Shown: positions 1 through 12,222, numbered from the stretch's first letter. The stretch: 64,000 nucleotides of DNA from Forficula auricularia (GCA_024734495.1 JALMQS010000264.1:124001-188000); one strand, 5' to 3'. Numbers and translations: made by a program. The notes: generated by a model not told the origin, from the letters alone.

Positions 1-1631
1 CTCTCTTTAGCTCTATAATTAAATTATTAAAGAATTAACATATAAAAATTAAAGAAATAAATTACTAGTTAATTTTATATAGGCTACTTACATTTCAGGA
101 TTTTTAGGTCGTTTAAAAAAAGTATGTTCTTTATCCGATTTTGTGCCGCGAAAGCAACCTTTCACAAAACATTGACGTCGAGAATTAGGCATATTTAATA
201 ATATTTTAATCTATAAATTTGTACATTGGAAAATTTTCTAAATGAACATTTAGCACAAAGCCTGTATGAATCTTTTATCAATGACAAAGGCTTTGAATGT
301 CCTATGACTATGATCTTTGAATAGCTCTTAAGGACTAAGAATAATGTTCTCCGAGCCGCTAGAGAGCTTTTTTCGATATTCGGTAGTTTTCCACTCCATA
401 TTATTCTATATGATTGTCATTAAGACGAGCCGTTTCAGATCATTGTGTCATCTCATCATCAGTCTCACAGATAATTTTCATACATATTTTCTAACAATTT
501 TGCAATTGCAACAATCTGTATGAAAATTTTCTGTGAAACTTGATGATGATGCAACTATGTCAAAACGTCTCATCTTAATGAGAATAAATTTAAATATATA
601 TATATATTGATATATTTATGATGGAAAGCGGGCCTAAATGCACACCCTGACTAAAAATCGAATGGAACAACGTCCTTAATTTGGAGAAACAGGCGCAGGC
701 CTATTGAGAAGATTAAGAAGAGAAGAAGATATATTTATCAAGTAGAATTGATTCTCACCAGCTATATTATCGAGAAATAGATCACTCAAAATTTTGACAG
801 TATAATATATAATTTTATATTAAAACATGAAAAATAAAAGTATTAATTATTAATTTTTCATCGCAGGCCTGTATAATTGATAATAACAGTTGAGTCTATC
901 TATAACAGCCTTTATATACTCATTTTTTAAATGGGTCATTCATCTTGCACTTCTTTAATTGGCTAGAAGTTACAAGCCAACCTGTGTACTCTAATAATCT
1001 TGCAAAAAAAAAGTGTTTCAGTTCAGTTCAGAGTGTGTACGTGAATGTGTCATGGTGTTGAAAAATAAATCAAAAATAATAACTAAATCCAAGATTCAAC
1101 AAATTCAAATCCATCACCTTAGGCATTTCGAACCCAAATCGCATTCTCGAAATTCAGATAATAAAAAAAAGCTTTCGCAATGCATGCATTGACGTTCCGT
1201 CGCGACGTTTCGATTGAACTCTTTTCATTGATTGATTTAGGTGGACGTTATTGCCTACTGCGTTGTCAATTACGTGTAATTAAGATTTTATTTGTATGTG
1301 TGGGAGGAAGGAGGGGGAAAGAGATGGGAGGATAGGGTCCAGAAAAGAAGAAGAAACACAAAGAGAACAAACATTGCTAGAATGTTGTGGCAAAGGTTTT
1401 TTTTTTTTTTATTTTATTTCCATCTCCGGGTTAGAGAGATCAGTCCCAAATAAAGGCGTAAGGGATTTCAGACATGCTTAACAAATCAAAGCATCGTTTT
1501 TTAGATTGAAGCCGATCAAAATATTAACATTTAGGGCTGTCCAACTATAGCAGTTCTTTTTTATAATTGAAAAAAGTTATTAGTTGAATAAAATTGTTTT
1601 TCTTTTAGGTTAAAAATAAAATGAGAGTCTT

Positions 1632-1670
1632 CTGTAGTTTCAAAGGCATTGCCCTCATCATCAGTCTATC
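1632..1670 (-). ncRNA. Hammerhead ribozyme remnant, family A
   Basis: On the minus strand, core CTGATGA and helix II (GAGGGC/GCCTTT) are followed by GAAAC, but the cleavage-site side is lost: TACAGAA stands where TATAGTC is found in other copies. Probably inactive. Confidence 0.55.
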
Positions 1671-1813
1671 ACAAATATTTCAGTATTTAGTTACAAATTA
1701 GTTACAAATTAAGATTTATACATTGAAAATTTTGAAAAATATATAATGTCTTTTTCTTCATGTTTCCTCTTGGGAGATTAGAATTTACATTCTAAATACT
1801 GAGATATTTGTGA

Positions 1814-1856
1814 TAGACTGATGATGAAGGCAATGCCTTCGAAACTATAGTCTCTA
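1814..1856 (+). ncRNA. Hammerhead ribozyme, family A (complete core)
   Basis: Helix I TAGA (1814-1817) pairs with TCTA (1853-1856). Core CTGATGA is 1818-1824, an extra T is 1825, helix II GAAGGC/GCCTTC is 1826-1840 with loop AAT, GAAA is 1841-1844, a one-pair helix III with loop TATA follows, and the cleavage triplet GTC ends at 1852. Every universally conserved core base is present. Identical to the copy at 57081-57123. Confidence 0.8.
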
Positions 1857-1970
1857 GAAATAATTAAAAATTATTTTATTTAAAAAACAGAAGACTCTCA
1901 TTTTATTTTTAACCTAAAAGAAAAAAGTTATATATAGTAAACTATTTGTTATTCATTAGTGTTTCACGAG

Positions 1971-2862
1971 GCATATAAGTTAATCTTCCGATTATAATAA
2001 TGACAAAAATTTCATCTTAAGAGTAAAACTAGAAATCATTTATACTTGATGACAAACAAATTATACTAAAAGGATTGAAACCTATACTAATCGAAAGAGT
2101 AAATTTTTCTGATTAACATACCAGAGTATTAAATTCTAAAATTAACAGTAAATTCGTAGTTTAATTAAATAAAAAACTATCAACCATTCAATGTATTATC
2201 GACTTTGATTATCTGTATCGTCCAATCTATTTATCCACTCGACAAACTAAAAATATCATTTTAAAAATAAAATTTTCTACAAATAATTTGCTAAAACAAA
2301 TAGTTTTTCAATAATAAATTGTTAAAGCTTTTCAAGTGAAAACTTAGGGCATCAGATCAGCTGATTCTTTCAGCTCCCACCATATAATTTCAAAATTAAA
2401 CTGATCATACGTAGTGTAAATTTGAACGTATTACGTATAGCGCTCTTCATGTCATGTAAAATGGTGGGGGGTTCGACAGCTTAGATGGCGAAGTTATTAC
2501 CTTAAAAAGTTAAACATTTTATTGTTGAAAAAATATTTGTTGGTTGCATATTGGGCTTTGCTTGATATTTGAATAAAAAATTCTTCTTTTTAAAATGGTG
2601 TATGTTTAGTTTTTCGATAGATAAATAGATTGGAAGACACAGATAATTAAAGTCGATAATATCTACATGAATCGTTGATATATTACTTTTTTTATTTAAT
2701 TAAACAAATTTGTTGTAAATTTTAAAATTAAATATTATGGTATCTGAAATAGAAAAATTTACTCTTTCGATTAGTATAGGTTTCATTGATCTTAGTATAG
2801 TGTGTTTATTGTCATCAAGTATAAATGATTTCTAGTTTTACTGGGCATATATGAACTTCTTA
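1971..2862. repeat. Foldback element 1
   Basis: Left arm about 1971-2260 and right arm about 2600-2862 are inverted copies, for example CTAATCGAAAGAGTAAATTT on the left against AAATTTACTCTTTCGATTAG on the right. The outer end resembles the ends of the foldback at 8867-9905. I see no hammerhead core in it. It is a non-autonomous inverted-repeat element of unknown class. Confidence 0.6.
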
Positions 2863-3055
2863 TCATAATTATATGGAGAGTATGGTCTTAATGAGGCCCG
2901 CCTTAGAGGGACCTCGGAGCTGGTATATAAATCACGTTTATTCTCACGACGAATTATATAATATATCACAGTTGGACAACCCTGATTTATTTCAAATATA
3001 CATTTTTTCAATTAAATTTCAAAAAAAAAAAAATGTTTTTTGGTCCGTTCTCTAA

Positions 3056-3057
<2 letters not shown>

Positions 3058-3088
<31 letters not shown>
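3058..3088. repeat. Poly(A) tract, 31 A
   Basis: Uninterrupted run of 31 A. It may be the tail of a retroposed copy on the plus strand, but no recognisable body lies upstream. Confidence 0.9.
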
Positions 3089-3090
<2 letters not shown>

Positions 3091-3610
3091 AAGCTGAATG
3101 CGGCAGCCCTTGCACAACATGCCAACACTGTTCGCAATACTACGATACGCTGGTGGCCACTACGGGCAGAACAAAATCGGAATTCAGTTACTGTTCTTTT
3201 GAAACAAGTGTATAAAGCACGATCACATGACAGGAAAGCAATTTAGATTTAAAGATATAATGTGTAATTGATAATAAGTTGCAGAGCGCGCAGTGTGTGA
3301 CACTATATATATATGTGTATTCATATATATAGGTATATAGATTAGAAGAAGAAATAATAATAATAATAAAAAAAGAAGAGATAAAGAAAGCGTATATATA
3401 GTATAGGGGGGATGAGAGCAGCCGCCAGAAGCGATCCTCGCGTTTGCTCGTTGTCCATGTGACCTTGCGTTTACACGATGTATCGGTGTGTGGAGCAAGG
3501 TTAGCAAACGACACAGATAACTTCTCGACCGACGGATCATCACCTAGATGCTTCTTTAAAGGTTGGTGCACACGAGGCTTTTTCTGCTACTTGCTCCTAA
3601 CTTGTTCACC

Positions 3611-3811
3611 CTACTTGCAATTTGAAGCTAGTTCAGTCAGGCTGATTTTTCGCCTGTTGGGTTCACACGAGGCTTTTTCAGAAATTAATTCTAGGTTGCG
3701 CTCGCAAGTGTCAGCCCAGACAATGAATGCATATAAACACTGCACATCTTTAAAGGAATCAAATAATATTTCAATTTGTTCTTGAGTCCAATTTTGGAAT
3801 TTGGAAGGCAT
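3611..3811 (-). pseudogene. SANT/Myb-like (MADF-type) transposon protein N-terminus, fragment
   Basis: A 66-residue frame beginning MPSKFQNWTQEQIEILFDSF and continuing to CLYAF. A tryptophan-led helix, then a charged helix, then Cys-Leu-Tyr resembles the N-terminal Myb/SANT or MADF DNA-binding segment of PIF/Harbinger-type accessory proteins and related host factors. The usual third helix is not recognisable and the frame stops after about 66 codons, so it is a fragment at best. A motif, CACACGAGGCTTTTTC, occurs twice (about 3570 and 3664) at and just beyond the 3' end of the frame. The family call rests on pattern only; an unrelated chance frame is possible. Confidence 0.35.
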
Positions 3812-4129
3812 ATTCTCTTTATTCATTGCAGTAAAGAGTTGAGCATTGAGAAACAAAATATCAGCTGTTCTGTGATATCAGCTGATGAATTCTGCCAATG
3901 CAATGGCCATGTCACCCACGTGATAAAATAATGCTTTCCGATTGCCTGGCCACTGCCAGCTTCAAGTAGCTTAACTTTTTTTAGAACATGGTCTATCTTT
4001 TGAATCAAGCAAGCATGCTAGTAAGACAGTCCGAAGTGACGTCATTTCGACCGCCTCTAAATTTACAGTTTGTCGAACAAGTAAGAGAAAAAGTTCCGTC
4101 TGAACCGGACTTAACTCAAGATTCCTTTG

Positions 4130-4445
4130 GTTGTTACGGAAGCAGCTAGGTTGGTCCGTCGGCCGCCTCCATTGCAACCAACAAACTCTTTGGTTGCAAT
4201 GAAGGGTGGTGATCTCTATGGTCTGCTAGCCTCGGGGCGGGATTGGTCCAGGTGTTGGATGGTTCGGGGGGTCCAATCCAAGAGAGAGTGACATGCAAAG
4301 CATTATGGTACCGGTAGAATGTCATCGGTAGGATCGCGGGCGCGCTTCTTCCTGTCCGCGCCGCCAACGGTCGCCACGGTAACGGGCTATTAGTAGCAGG
4401 CAGACAAGCAGCCAAGCATCGGGAGGGCCCGAATAGGGAACAAAA
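4130..4445. other. GC-rich island, unassigned
   Basis: About 315 bp of clearly higher GC inside very AT-rich DNA, with several CG dinucleotides around 4330-4385. A minus-strand frame of 103 residues covers 4146-4457, but I recognise no protein family in it and several frames are open. It could be an alternative mbl exon, a conserved intronic regulatory element or an old insertion. No choice is possible from sequence alone. Confidence 0.3.
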
Positions 4446-4840
4446 TGAGCACAACAAATCAGAAAAAAATAAGAGAGAGAAAAAAAAATATTGGAGAAAT
4501 TTTTATAATAAGTAGATAGATAGTATAAGTAAATATAAGAGATAGATAGAGATATGTTTTTATATATAGTTTACGTAATCAACAGTGAAAAGACAAAAAA
4601 TAAAAATTAACTTAAAAAAAATTATTATAAAAATAAATAAATAAATAATAAATTCTCCCAAACTCCAGAATTTGTAGGCACTCGACTCGGACGGGACTGA
4701 AAACAAAATGGCAGTTGGTTCTTCCCTTTATCTTTTAAAAAATACAAAATAAACAAATAAATAAATAAAAAAAAAAAAAATAAAAAATAAAAAAAGTATA
4801 TCCGAAATAATTGATTCGGGGTGAAAAAGAGATAAAAGAA

Positions 4841-4864
4841 AGAGAGAGAGAGAGAGAGAGAGAG
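4841..4864. repeat. (GA)n microsatellite
   Basis: Twelve AG units in a row. Confidence 0.9.
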
Positions 4865-5954
4865 CGGCATGCACACCTGGAAAGCAGAGGTGATGATCAA
4901 TGAATGAACAATTTATTCAAGAATTAACTCTTGTATATAGAATATTTATATTTTATACTTGTATATATATATATATATAAAAATAATAAAAACAATCAAA
5001 GCACCTTTGCCAACTTGTTCAAGCATTGTACTTAAAATTATTATTTATTTATTTTTAATCTAAAAATCCGATACAGCAGCGTGTACACTATGGAATTTGT
5101 AAACAGGAAAATGAGGATTGGTTCAAAAAAATTGAAATTAAAATAAATTAAAAGTGGAAAAGATCAAAAAAAAAAATATGGCGTGACTTGTGCACATCAC
5201 GTGACTTTAGCACCCTACTATTTGTATAAATTAATTTCTATTACTACACAATAAATAGAATCAATAGTAATGGAAATATTGTATTCGTGAAAAAATAAAC
5301 AGTGTCGATATTTTTTCAGATCTTTCCGTTTCTCTCAAGCTCAAAAAAGTATTTTTACGTAGTAAACAGGCGCCAAATTTTGAATTTAGTGAAAAATCGT
5401 AAAAATAATTCGTTCTGGTGTCAAAATGTTTCTATTTTCAAACAAAAGAGTTTATAAAATCTAGCTTCAGAATTTCCGGTTGAAAAATTAAGCATTAGGA
5501 CGGCTGTAGCTAATGAGCTGAAATTGGGCGTTATTGTATTATATATTAGTGAATATATTTAGAGTATGGATTAATAGAACGGAATAATAATAAAGAAGGG
5601 GACAGTATCCAGAGCCTTGAAAAAGTTTTTATTTTTTCCTCCAATGTGTATAATAAATTATTTTTGATCTATTTTTATAAATTTTGAATATAAAATTTTT
5701 ACTAATAACTAAGATAGTGGAGGATGTTTCGTTTAAAATATATTTTTAAAAAAATTGAAAATTTTTTTGATGATAATACAATTTCAGCCAAAATTTAATC
5801 ATATTAAAAAAAAAAAACATGACATTTTATTTTCAATTTTCTTAATTGAAAAGGTTTTGTTTTGCATATAAAGGAAAATCAATGAAGTTGTCCTCTGTTT
5901 GATGCAAATAAACATAACAGAACAATAAATATGTGGATATTTAATTTTTTATTT

Positions 5955-5997
5955 AAGATTAATAGTTTCGAAGGTTTGACCTTCATCATCAGTCTCT
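5955..5997 (-). ncRNA. Hammerhead ribozyme remnant, family B
   Basis: Minus strand: CTGATGA, helix II GAAGGT/ACCTTC and GAAAC are intact, but the sequence after GAAAC is TATTAATC instead of TATAGTC, so helix III and the cleavage triplet are damaged. Sense orientation for mbl. Confidence 0.55.
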
Positions 5998-6589
5998 TTT
6001 AATTAGAAATATTTAATCTATTATTGATCATGGGTTCAATTGCCCGATTGGGCATAGATAAATTCGTTTTTGTGTTATAGCAAGCAAGCATGGCCCCCAT
6101 AAGTGGGGGTCCAAGTGCACCTGTGGGTCCCAGGGTCGGCAAGACATTTTTTCTAAAGTGGTATTTTAGAAAAAAGGGCTTAGGGTGACTAACTTTTCCC
6201 ACTTAATAAAAAAAACACATATTTATCCTTAATAAGGGGCCAGCTTCAGATTTTGGGTCTCGGGCCCGAAAATTATAGTAATACTCAAAATGTAGTTTTT
6301 ATTATAGGCGCCTGATGATGCAACCAGGAGGGCAGAGCGTGTTATTCGAATGCATACCCAACCGACACCAGGCGGCGCTCAACTCGATATTTAAAATTTT
6401 AAAGGCAACTCAAAATCTTTGAAGATTTTTTACTAGATCATGTTTGAACTGTTTTTTTTAGTCTCTTCTTCTATTTTTTTCATAAGTAAAAAAAAATCAA
6501 ACCTTAATATTAATATTTAAAGGTCGTTAAAAAAGGCCATCATGTAGGTAAAAAATCTATAGGCTCTAACAAATAAATTATTTTTAATT

Positions 6590-6930
6590 ATATGTCCCTG
6601 ACATGTAAACCCTTCGAATTTTGAATCTCTTCAAATTCGAAGCACTTAGCGAACTTTATTTAAATTATATGGCATGGCTATGTGTTTAAATTTAGAATTT
6701 TACAAATTAAGATAACAATCTTTGAGTAAAATATTTAATGCGTTTACATATGTCAGATAGGTTCACATCCCGCAGGTGAGTGAGTCAGATGGCCTGAATT
6801 GCTGTTACTGGCACTCGGGTTCGATTCCCGAGAGGGTGAAAAACAACCCCTCTGATATATAATTAAAAATTTTCCATTCCATCGGATTTAATATATGACA
6901 CCATCTTATGATTTTCTAAGAAAATAAGTT
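6590..6930 (+). mobile_element. tRNA-derived SINE, family 3
   Basis: Contains a good RNA polymerase III box B, GGTTCGATTCC (6818-6828), and a box-A-like stretch about 40 bp upstream (TGAGTCAGATGG). Homologous, more diverged copies lie at 52325-52400, 52940-53110 and, on the minus strand, 63770-64000. Shared landmarks are TATGGCATGGCTAT upstream and TATGATTTTCTGAGAAA-like sequence downstream. Confidence 0.55.
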
Positions 6931-7434
6931 ATTATAGATCCACATATTTATACTCGTTACATAATATATATGTTTATGTTTATTTGCATCATACAGATAA
7001 TAACTTCATTGATTTCCTTTTATCGTTCAATATTCTTATTAGTTTTTTTATGAAAAATGTGCACAAAATTTGATCGCAGAAAAATCAACACTAATATACT
7101 GTATTGAAAGAAAAAACAACACTTTTTTGGACTAAAATGGCTTTGAAAGAAACGCAAGGATCTGCATAAATTTGTAATTTTTCCCACACGATTACAAAAA
7201 ACAATCCCCATACATGGTATGGTAAAGTAAATAAAAAGAAAATAGTGAGTCATCATCAGCAGACGCGCTGTCATCAGACAAATATATTCACGAACATAAA
7301 AAAAAATGATGGATCGACGATTATTATCATTTGGAAATTGAATATTATTTACAATGCATCCAATTTTTTTTTTAAGTCTATGTTTACAAACTAACATAAA
7401 TTGACAATAACTGGATCTGGAAAAAAGAGCATCA

Positions 7435-7760
7435 TCATTGGTGTAATAAATCTTGATCCGTCTTCTGCTGTAATCTGTTGGCTGCGAAATTCTCACTCCA
7501 AAACGGCGCTGGATTGGTTGGTGGTTTTAATTGGGCTCTGGGTGGGTCACTACAGATTACAGATGGTGGACAGTTAGTTACGCGTGTGTGTTGATGTGTA
7601 AAAGGCAAGAGAGGCAGATAAAAAGAAAGAGAGATAGATAAAGAAAAGAGAGAAGCCAGGGTCGGGGAGACAAGGGGGCAAGCTCGTGCTTCGCCGAGGC
7701 AACCAAGCTTGGGGATTGCCAACAACACTAGTATTCTCAATATTGGCAATCCTAAGAAAA
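7435..7760. other. Moderately GC-rich intronic stretch, unassigned
   Basis: Base composition is more balanced than the surroundings and a 104-codon minus-strand frame is open (7435-7749), but I recognise no protein domain. Candidate conserved intronic element or unrecognised exon near exon C. Confidence 0.25.
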
Positions 7761-7927
7761 ATAAAAAAAGGATATATGTTCAATTATACCATTATTTTAA
7801 AATATTTACAATTAGAGGGTATACTAGTGCGCCCGTGATTCAGCTGCAATAGAGAAATAGAATCAGAAGAAAATAATCTACAACACTACCACTCAGAAAA
7901 AAAGATCATACTACTAATGTTTCTTGG

Positions 7928-8254
7928 TCATCGCGAGGTGCAAGCAGGTAGTGAGACAACGGTAAAGGTGGCGTGAGGATTGAGTCGGGAACAACACGTG
8001 TGGTTAGCGCCAAAATCACGAATTCCAATCAGGGATTTTATGGGAGAATTGTTCCAGAACGAAGGGAGAATTAATTTCCAGGTATTTTTGTTCGATAAAT
8101 TTTGAAAGCAACTGTGTTCCTGACAGCAGCACTTTCCGTGCCTTGCACTTGTTTTGCACCTGGCACGAGACAAGCCACAAGAAAAGATAGATAGATAGAT
8201 AGAGAGATAAGAGGAGCGGAGAGCAGAAGAGCTTGGGGCTCCGTGATTGCCTAC
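7928..8254 (-). other. Open frame continuing past the exon C donor
   Basis: The mbl frame of exon C stays open for about 108 codons past its splice donor before stopping at 7928. If the intron were retained or a distal cleavage site used, this would give an alternative C-terminus. The added residues are of low complexity at first (Ser/Tyr/Leu/Ile-rich from a TAGA microsatellite) and I recognise nothing in them. It may be chance. Confidence 0.25.
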
Positions 8255-8470
8255 CGGGCTGGCCCGAGACTGTGCGGCCTTGATATGGGCTTGGAGGTGC
8301 AGAGGAGGATGGAAATAGCGGCAAGGGTCGCGGTTGCATCGGCCTTTCACAGCGTCCATGCAGACCGTGACGGAACCGTCGTCGTTGGCCGTCACGGGGT
8401 CGGGGGGGTGCGCGAAGCGGCACTCGCTTTCGGCGCGCTTGCACGCCCCGCGTTGGAACTCGCGGCAGAC
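8255..8470 (-). CDS. mbl: muscleblind exon C: zinc fingers 3 and 4
   Basis: Internal exon of 72 codons encoding the second tandem CCCH pair of muscleblind, an RNA-binding regulator of alternative splicing that recognises YGCY-type motifs in pre-mRNA. Residues start [19 protein letters not shown]. Finger 3 is C2-x7-C10-x6-C17-x3-H21; finger 4 is C37-x7-C45-x4-C50-x3-H54, and YFHPPLHL follows. Boundaries: acceptor CTATAG before GTCTGC at 8470, donor CCCG/GTAGGC after 8255; both ends are phase 0, matching exon B (which ends SDRLE). All eight zinc ligands are present, so the exon appears functional. GC content is far above the intron background. The family is recognised directly from the highly conserved fingers shared with fly mbl and vertebrate MBNL proteins. 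Confidence 0.96.
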
Positions 8471-8866
8471 CTATAGCACAGACCAATCAAGCAACGGCTA
8501 CAGCTACAGCCAGACAGAGAGAGAAAGGGACCAAAGGGACCAAAGACCCAGGGGGGGCACGCAGGGTCTAGCCTAGCTAGAAAGGGGGTCCCAACACTGT
8601 GTAGGTAGGTACGCCGCAACGCGGTACGCTGCTTGCTAACTAACTGTTCTGTTCAGTCGTTCGTTCGTTTGTACTGCTCTAGAGCAGACAATCTTAAAAG
8701 CGTGGTAACTACAGCCAGAGGCGTCGGAACTAACTAAAGGTCAAGATCAAGAGTAAGTATACAGAGGAAAGGCTCAGACAAAAGGGCACTTACTTACACT
8801 ACGACTAGCCCAGTAAAACTAGACATCATCTATTAGAAGTACTTGATGGCAGACTATGGTAAGTGA

Positions 8867-9905
8867 AATGGAACCTATCTATACCAATCGAAAGAGACAA
8901 TTTTTCTAATTGACATATCAAAATGTTTAATTCTAAAATTGGGTATTCTACGGTGTCTGTGGCGTAGCGATCTGACGACGGATTCTTATAGTACTCACCA
9001 AAATAAGACGAAAATGAAGAAGACCATTTTACGAGATTTCGCTTAGTTTTCGAGATATCCAATTTTAAAAATACTGTTTTTTGAAAACCGTAATATCACG
9101 GTGGTTCCGTGTAGCGCCGCTTCCGATGATTTTAGAGCAAGATAAAATAAGTAAGCCAGTGGGCGTTGGCAATTTTCACTTTTAGAACTTTTCATAGGTT
9201 CGGTTCTATTCATCATCTCGGTTCATTTAGATAAAAAAATGGGTTCCCGAACAAACTTTTGAAAGGTTCGGTTAAGATATATTCAGTTCGGCTCGTATAT
9301 CTTCATTTCGGGCTGGTTTTTAGCGATTAGCTTGACGTTAACCAATCTAAAAACCTAAATGCCAGTTCGAAATAAAGATATACGAGCCGAACTGAATATA
9401 TCTTAACCGAACCGGCAGCGACTTTTACATGTTCGAATTTTTTGGGCATTTACTAATTATTTTTTAATTAATATTCATTTTCTAAAAGAATCCATCTTCA
9501 GTAGAGGCACCACACGGAACACCCGTGACATCATGGTTTCCGTGGTTTCTATAAAAAAAAACAATTGAAAAATAAAATAAAATAAATAAAAAACAGTATT
9601 TTTCAAACTGGATATCTCGAAAACTAAGCGAAATCTCGGAAAATGATATTCTTCATTTTCGTCTTATTTTGGTGAGTACTATAAGAATTCATCGTCAGAT
9701 CGCGGCGCCACAGTTACCCTAGAATTGCCCTAAAATTAAATAAAAAACTATCAACAATTCATGTACCTATAATTATCTGTATCTTCTAATCTATATTTAT
9801 ACAATCGTATAGTTTTTTTTTATTTAACTTAAGTTAATCAGAAAAATTATCTCTATCGATTGGTTATAGGCTTAATGTATCTGGGATTTAATTTAATTTC
9901 ATTTC
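8867..9905. repeat. Foldback element 2
   Basis: About 1 kb palindrome. Outer arms share CACCAAAATAAGACGAAAAT (left) and its inverse (right), plus GATATCC.. and CACGGTGG-like blocks. An inner hairpin is formed by GATATATTCAGTTCGGCTCG near 9276 and its inverse near 9379. Ends resemble foldback element 1. No ORF and no hammerhead core seen. Confidence 0.6.
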
Positions 9906-12182
9906 GATATATAAAGTCTAATTTGACTGGGCTATATAAATATATATGTTTATGTGATCAAGTCCACCTTGAGAAAGCTAAAGTTTCGATGGATTGGAAT
10001 AAATTAAAAAAAAAGAATGTGTATCTATAGGTTTATAAGTCGAGTAATTTTTTTTTTTTACCACTTTGTGTGTGATGGACAATTTTTATATTCTTTAGAA
10101 CTTTCCAACAATTTTACTCATCAGATATTTTATTTTTCTCAACAATATGTGATATCAAGTCGTTAATGGAGGGCCCAAATTTTGTAAAAAAAATAAATAA
10201 ATAAATAAAATGAAGCAAGCTGATAGCTGCACCCACCAAATCACCTCCATACACCAACCCCCGTGTTCCGACACCAAAATCCAATCAAAAAAATTAAGAA
10301 TAAATAATAATTAGGAGCAGGACAAACGAACACTCTTGATTTTTTTTTCATTTTTCAGTACCGATTAATATAAAAAAAAAAAAAAAAAAAATATATATAC
10401 CTATAGGTATATATATATATAGGTATTTATAATAGATTAAAAATCAAAATATATGGATTTTTCCCAGTATTTTTGAAATAATTTTAAAATTCAAAAAAAA
10501 AAAAATAATAAAAATTTAGTTTTTCAAGTTTTTTTACAGATGAACTAGCTAAGCTAAAAAATATTGTTAGTTAGGTTTTGGAAGCTAAGAATCAACATAT
10601 GAGAGAACACATTTGAGGTTAGCTTATTGGTTAATATGCATTAAGTAGTAATAAAACCATATATATACAATATATATCTTTACAATCAGTAGGTATTGGT
10701 GACAAGGCAGGGACGAGCCAAGATTATTAGAGTAGACAGAGATTGTTTTAGATTACGTCGGTTTTGATTCTTCAAGAAATTAATATTGACATGTCATAAA
10801 GACAATAATATATTGCTGGTTCGGAAGAAAATCGTTACCAAAGTCAAAATACACGATTTTTTATTAGAAATGATTGAAATTTTATTAAGAGTTAAAATTC
10901 TTCCCACGGAGTTTATAGATTAAATGCGATTTATTGAATGTAGTTATTCAAGATAATAATATTCATCAATTTTTCTATTTAAAAAAATTCCAATCGCAGT
11001 ATCAGTCCATTGGTAAACATCGCTAACTGGTGGTCAAAATAAAAACTAACACAATCGGGTTATATTTATTTTTAATGTATAAAGAAAATTGATTTATTTA
11101 AATATTCTTCGTCATTTCAATTTTGAAAAATTATCCTCGGCATGATTGATAACTGTGCAGCTTACCCGTTTGTTTTAGTTATAATTTTGACCACGAGATT
11201 GCGTAGTGGCAAGAACCACTTATCAATACTTTGAGTTGTGATGTTTTTCTATATCAATTTTTAAACGTGCGTCCGTTTTGTTGATAACAGAACTTTAAAT
11301 TTGTACTTGGGTGGTTTTTCATAGCATTTTGAACGTATTTTTCTTTGCTAAGATTGCGAACTACTGCGTAGACGTGGTCAGGACTTAAACCAAAGAAAAA
11401 AAGGCACAAATGGAGACGCATTTTCAAATAAACATAAGTAATTTTTCTAGTAAATAGAATAATTTTTATAGAGTATGATATATAACTTGAAAATCGTGTA
11501 TTTTGACTTGGGTTTAGAATTGCAAGAACCAGGACGTCCAAATTCCAATTAGGTCCTGGAAGACACGTCCCTCGAAAGGTGCTTGCCCGACGCTATGTTA
11601 ATTGTCCCGAAAATTTAATTTGGAACTTGCAATTGGATCATTAAACAAAGATTTACGAATCTATACCAAAACAAGGGTGCTTTTTTTACTAACTCTACTA
11701 ATAAACCTTCCACTGTTTCACTGTTTCTGTAAATATCATTCTTTCCTATACTTATCGCACTTTTTTCAACCCCGTCCCGCATTTCATTCGCAAATTTATA
11801 GCAAACGTATGCCTCAAAGTTGACAACTCTAATTGTGAGGTTTTTCTTCCGGACCAGCGATATATTAGCACTAGTTTTATTTATTTTTATTTTTTTGAAA
11901 GTGTCATTTCGTGACGTCATTTCTTGCACGTTCGTGAGAATCAACCAGAAAATAATAGCCAACCTGTGTACTCTATTAAACTTGAAAACGAGCGGGACAC
12001 TCGGCCCTGGTATCAAAGCAATGAGAGCACCGCGGCCCTGTCGGTATAATAATACATTTAGTATATAATATATATGAATAAATATATAGGAGTAGTATAT
12101 AATATTTATGAATAAATATAAAAAAAAAAAAAAAAAATAGAAATCTTTTATAGAAAACAATCTTAAACATTTATTAATAATA

Positions 12183-12222
12183 CAAACGTTTCGGAAGTAT
12201 TTCTCATTTTATCAATGGCATT
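12183..12222 (-). ncRNA. Hammerhead-like motif, family I (U3-A8 core)
   Basis: Minus strand: TTGATAA takes the place of CTGATGA, followed by a helix II remnant, then GAAACGTTTG. Helix I is short (CCA before the core, TGT after the cleavage site). Helix II is decayed here. Confidence 0.45.

Larger units (their letters stand above)
1603..1920. mobile_element. Family A foldback: inverted pair of PLE-type tails with hammerheads
   Basis: Left arm 1603-1680 is the reverse complement of right arm 1798-1920. Both carry the hammerhead region followed by the tail CAGAAGACTCTCATTTTA and AACCTAAAAG. The left arm lacks about 40 bp between the ribozyme and this tail. The same tail follows the Penelope-like endonuclease fragment at 57081-57190, so this is most likely a non-autonomous derivative of that retroelement family. 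Confidence 0.65.
5860..7025. mobile_element. Family B foldback with internal SINE
   Basis: Left end (about 5870-5925) contains TTGATGCAAATAAACATA and the right end (about 6960-7020) contains its inverse, TATGTTTATTTGCATCA, with matching flanks GGAAATCAATGAAGTT. A family B hammerhead remnant lies in the left arm. The interior holds a GC-rich stretch (6300-6390) and a tRNA-like SINE (6590-6930). Confidence 0.6.
1..8254 (-). other. mbl: mbl intron after exon C (partial)
   Basis: Starts at the donor of exon C (GTAGGC, reading minus from 8254) and runs off the window. I see no further mbl coding exon in it. It holds a ribozyme-bearing palindrome (1603-1920), a foldback (1971-2862), a SANT-like ORF remnant (3611-3811), a GC-rich island (4130-4445), a family B foldback with a SINE inside (5860-7025) and AT-rich filler. 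The stretches 1-1600, 2870-3600 and 4450-5860 show only simple repeats and low-complexity DNA to my eye. Confidence 0.7.

Noticed and set aside
11615..12160. 181-codon minus-strand frame
   Set aside because: Phe/Tyr/Ile-rich from poly(T) and AT repeats and partly transposon derived; nothing recognisable.
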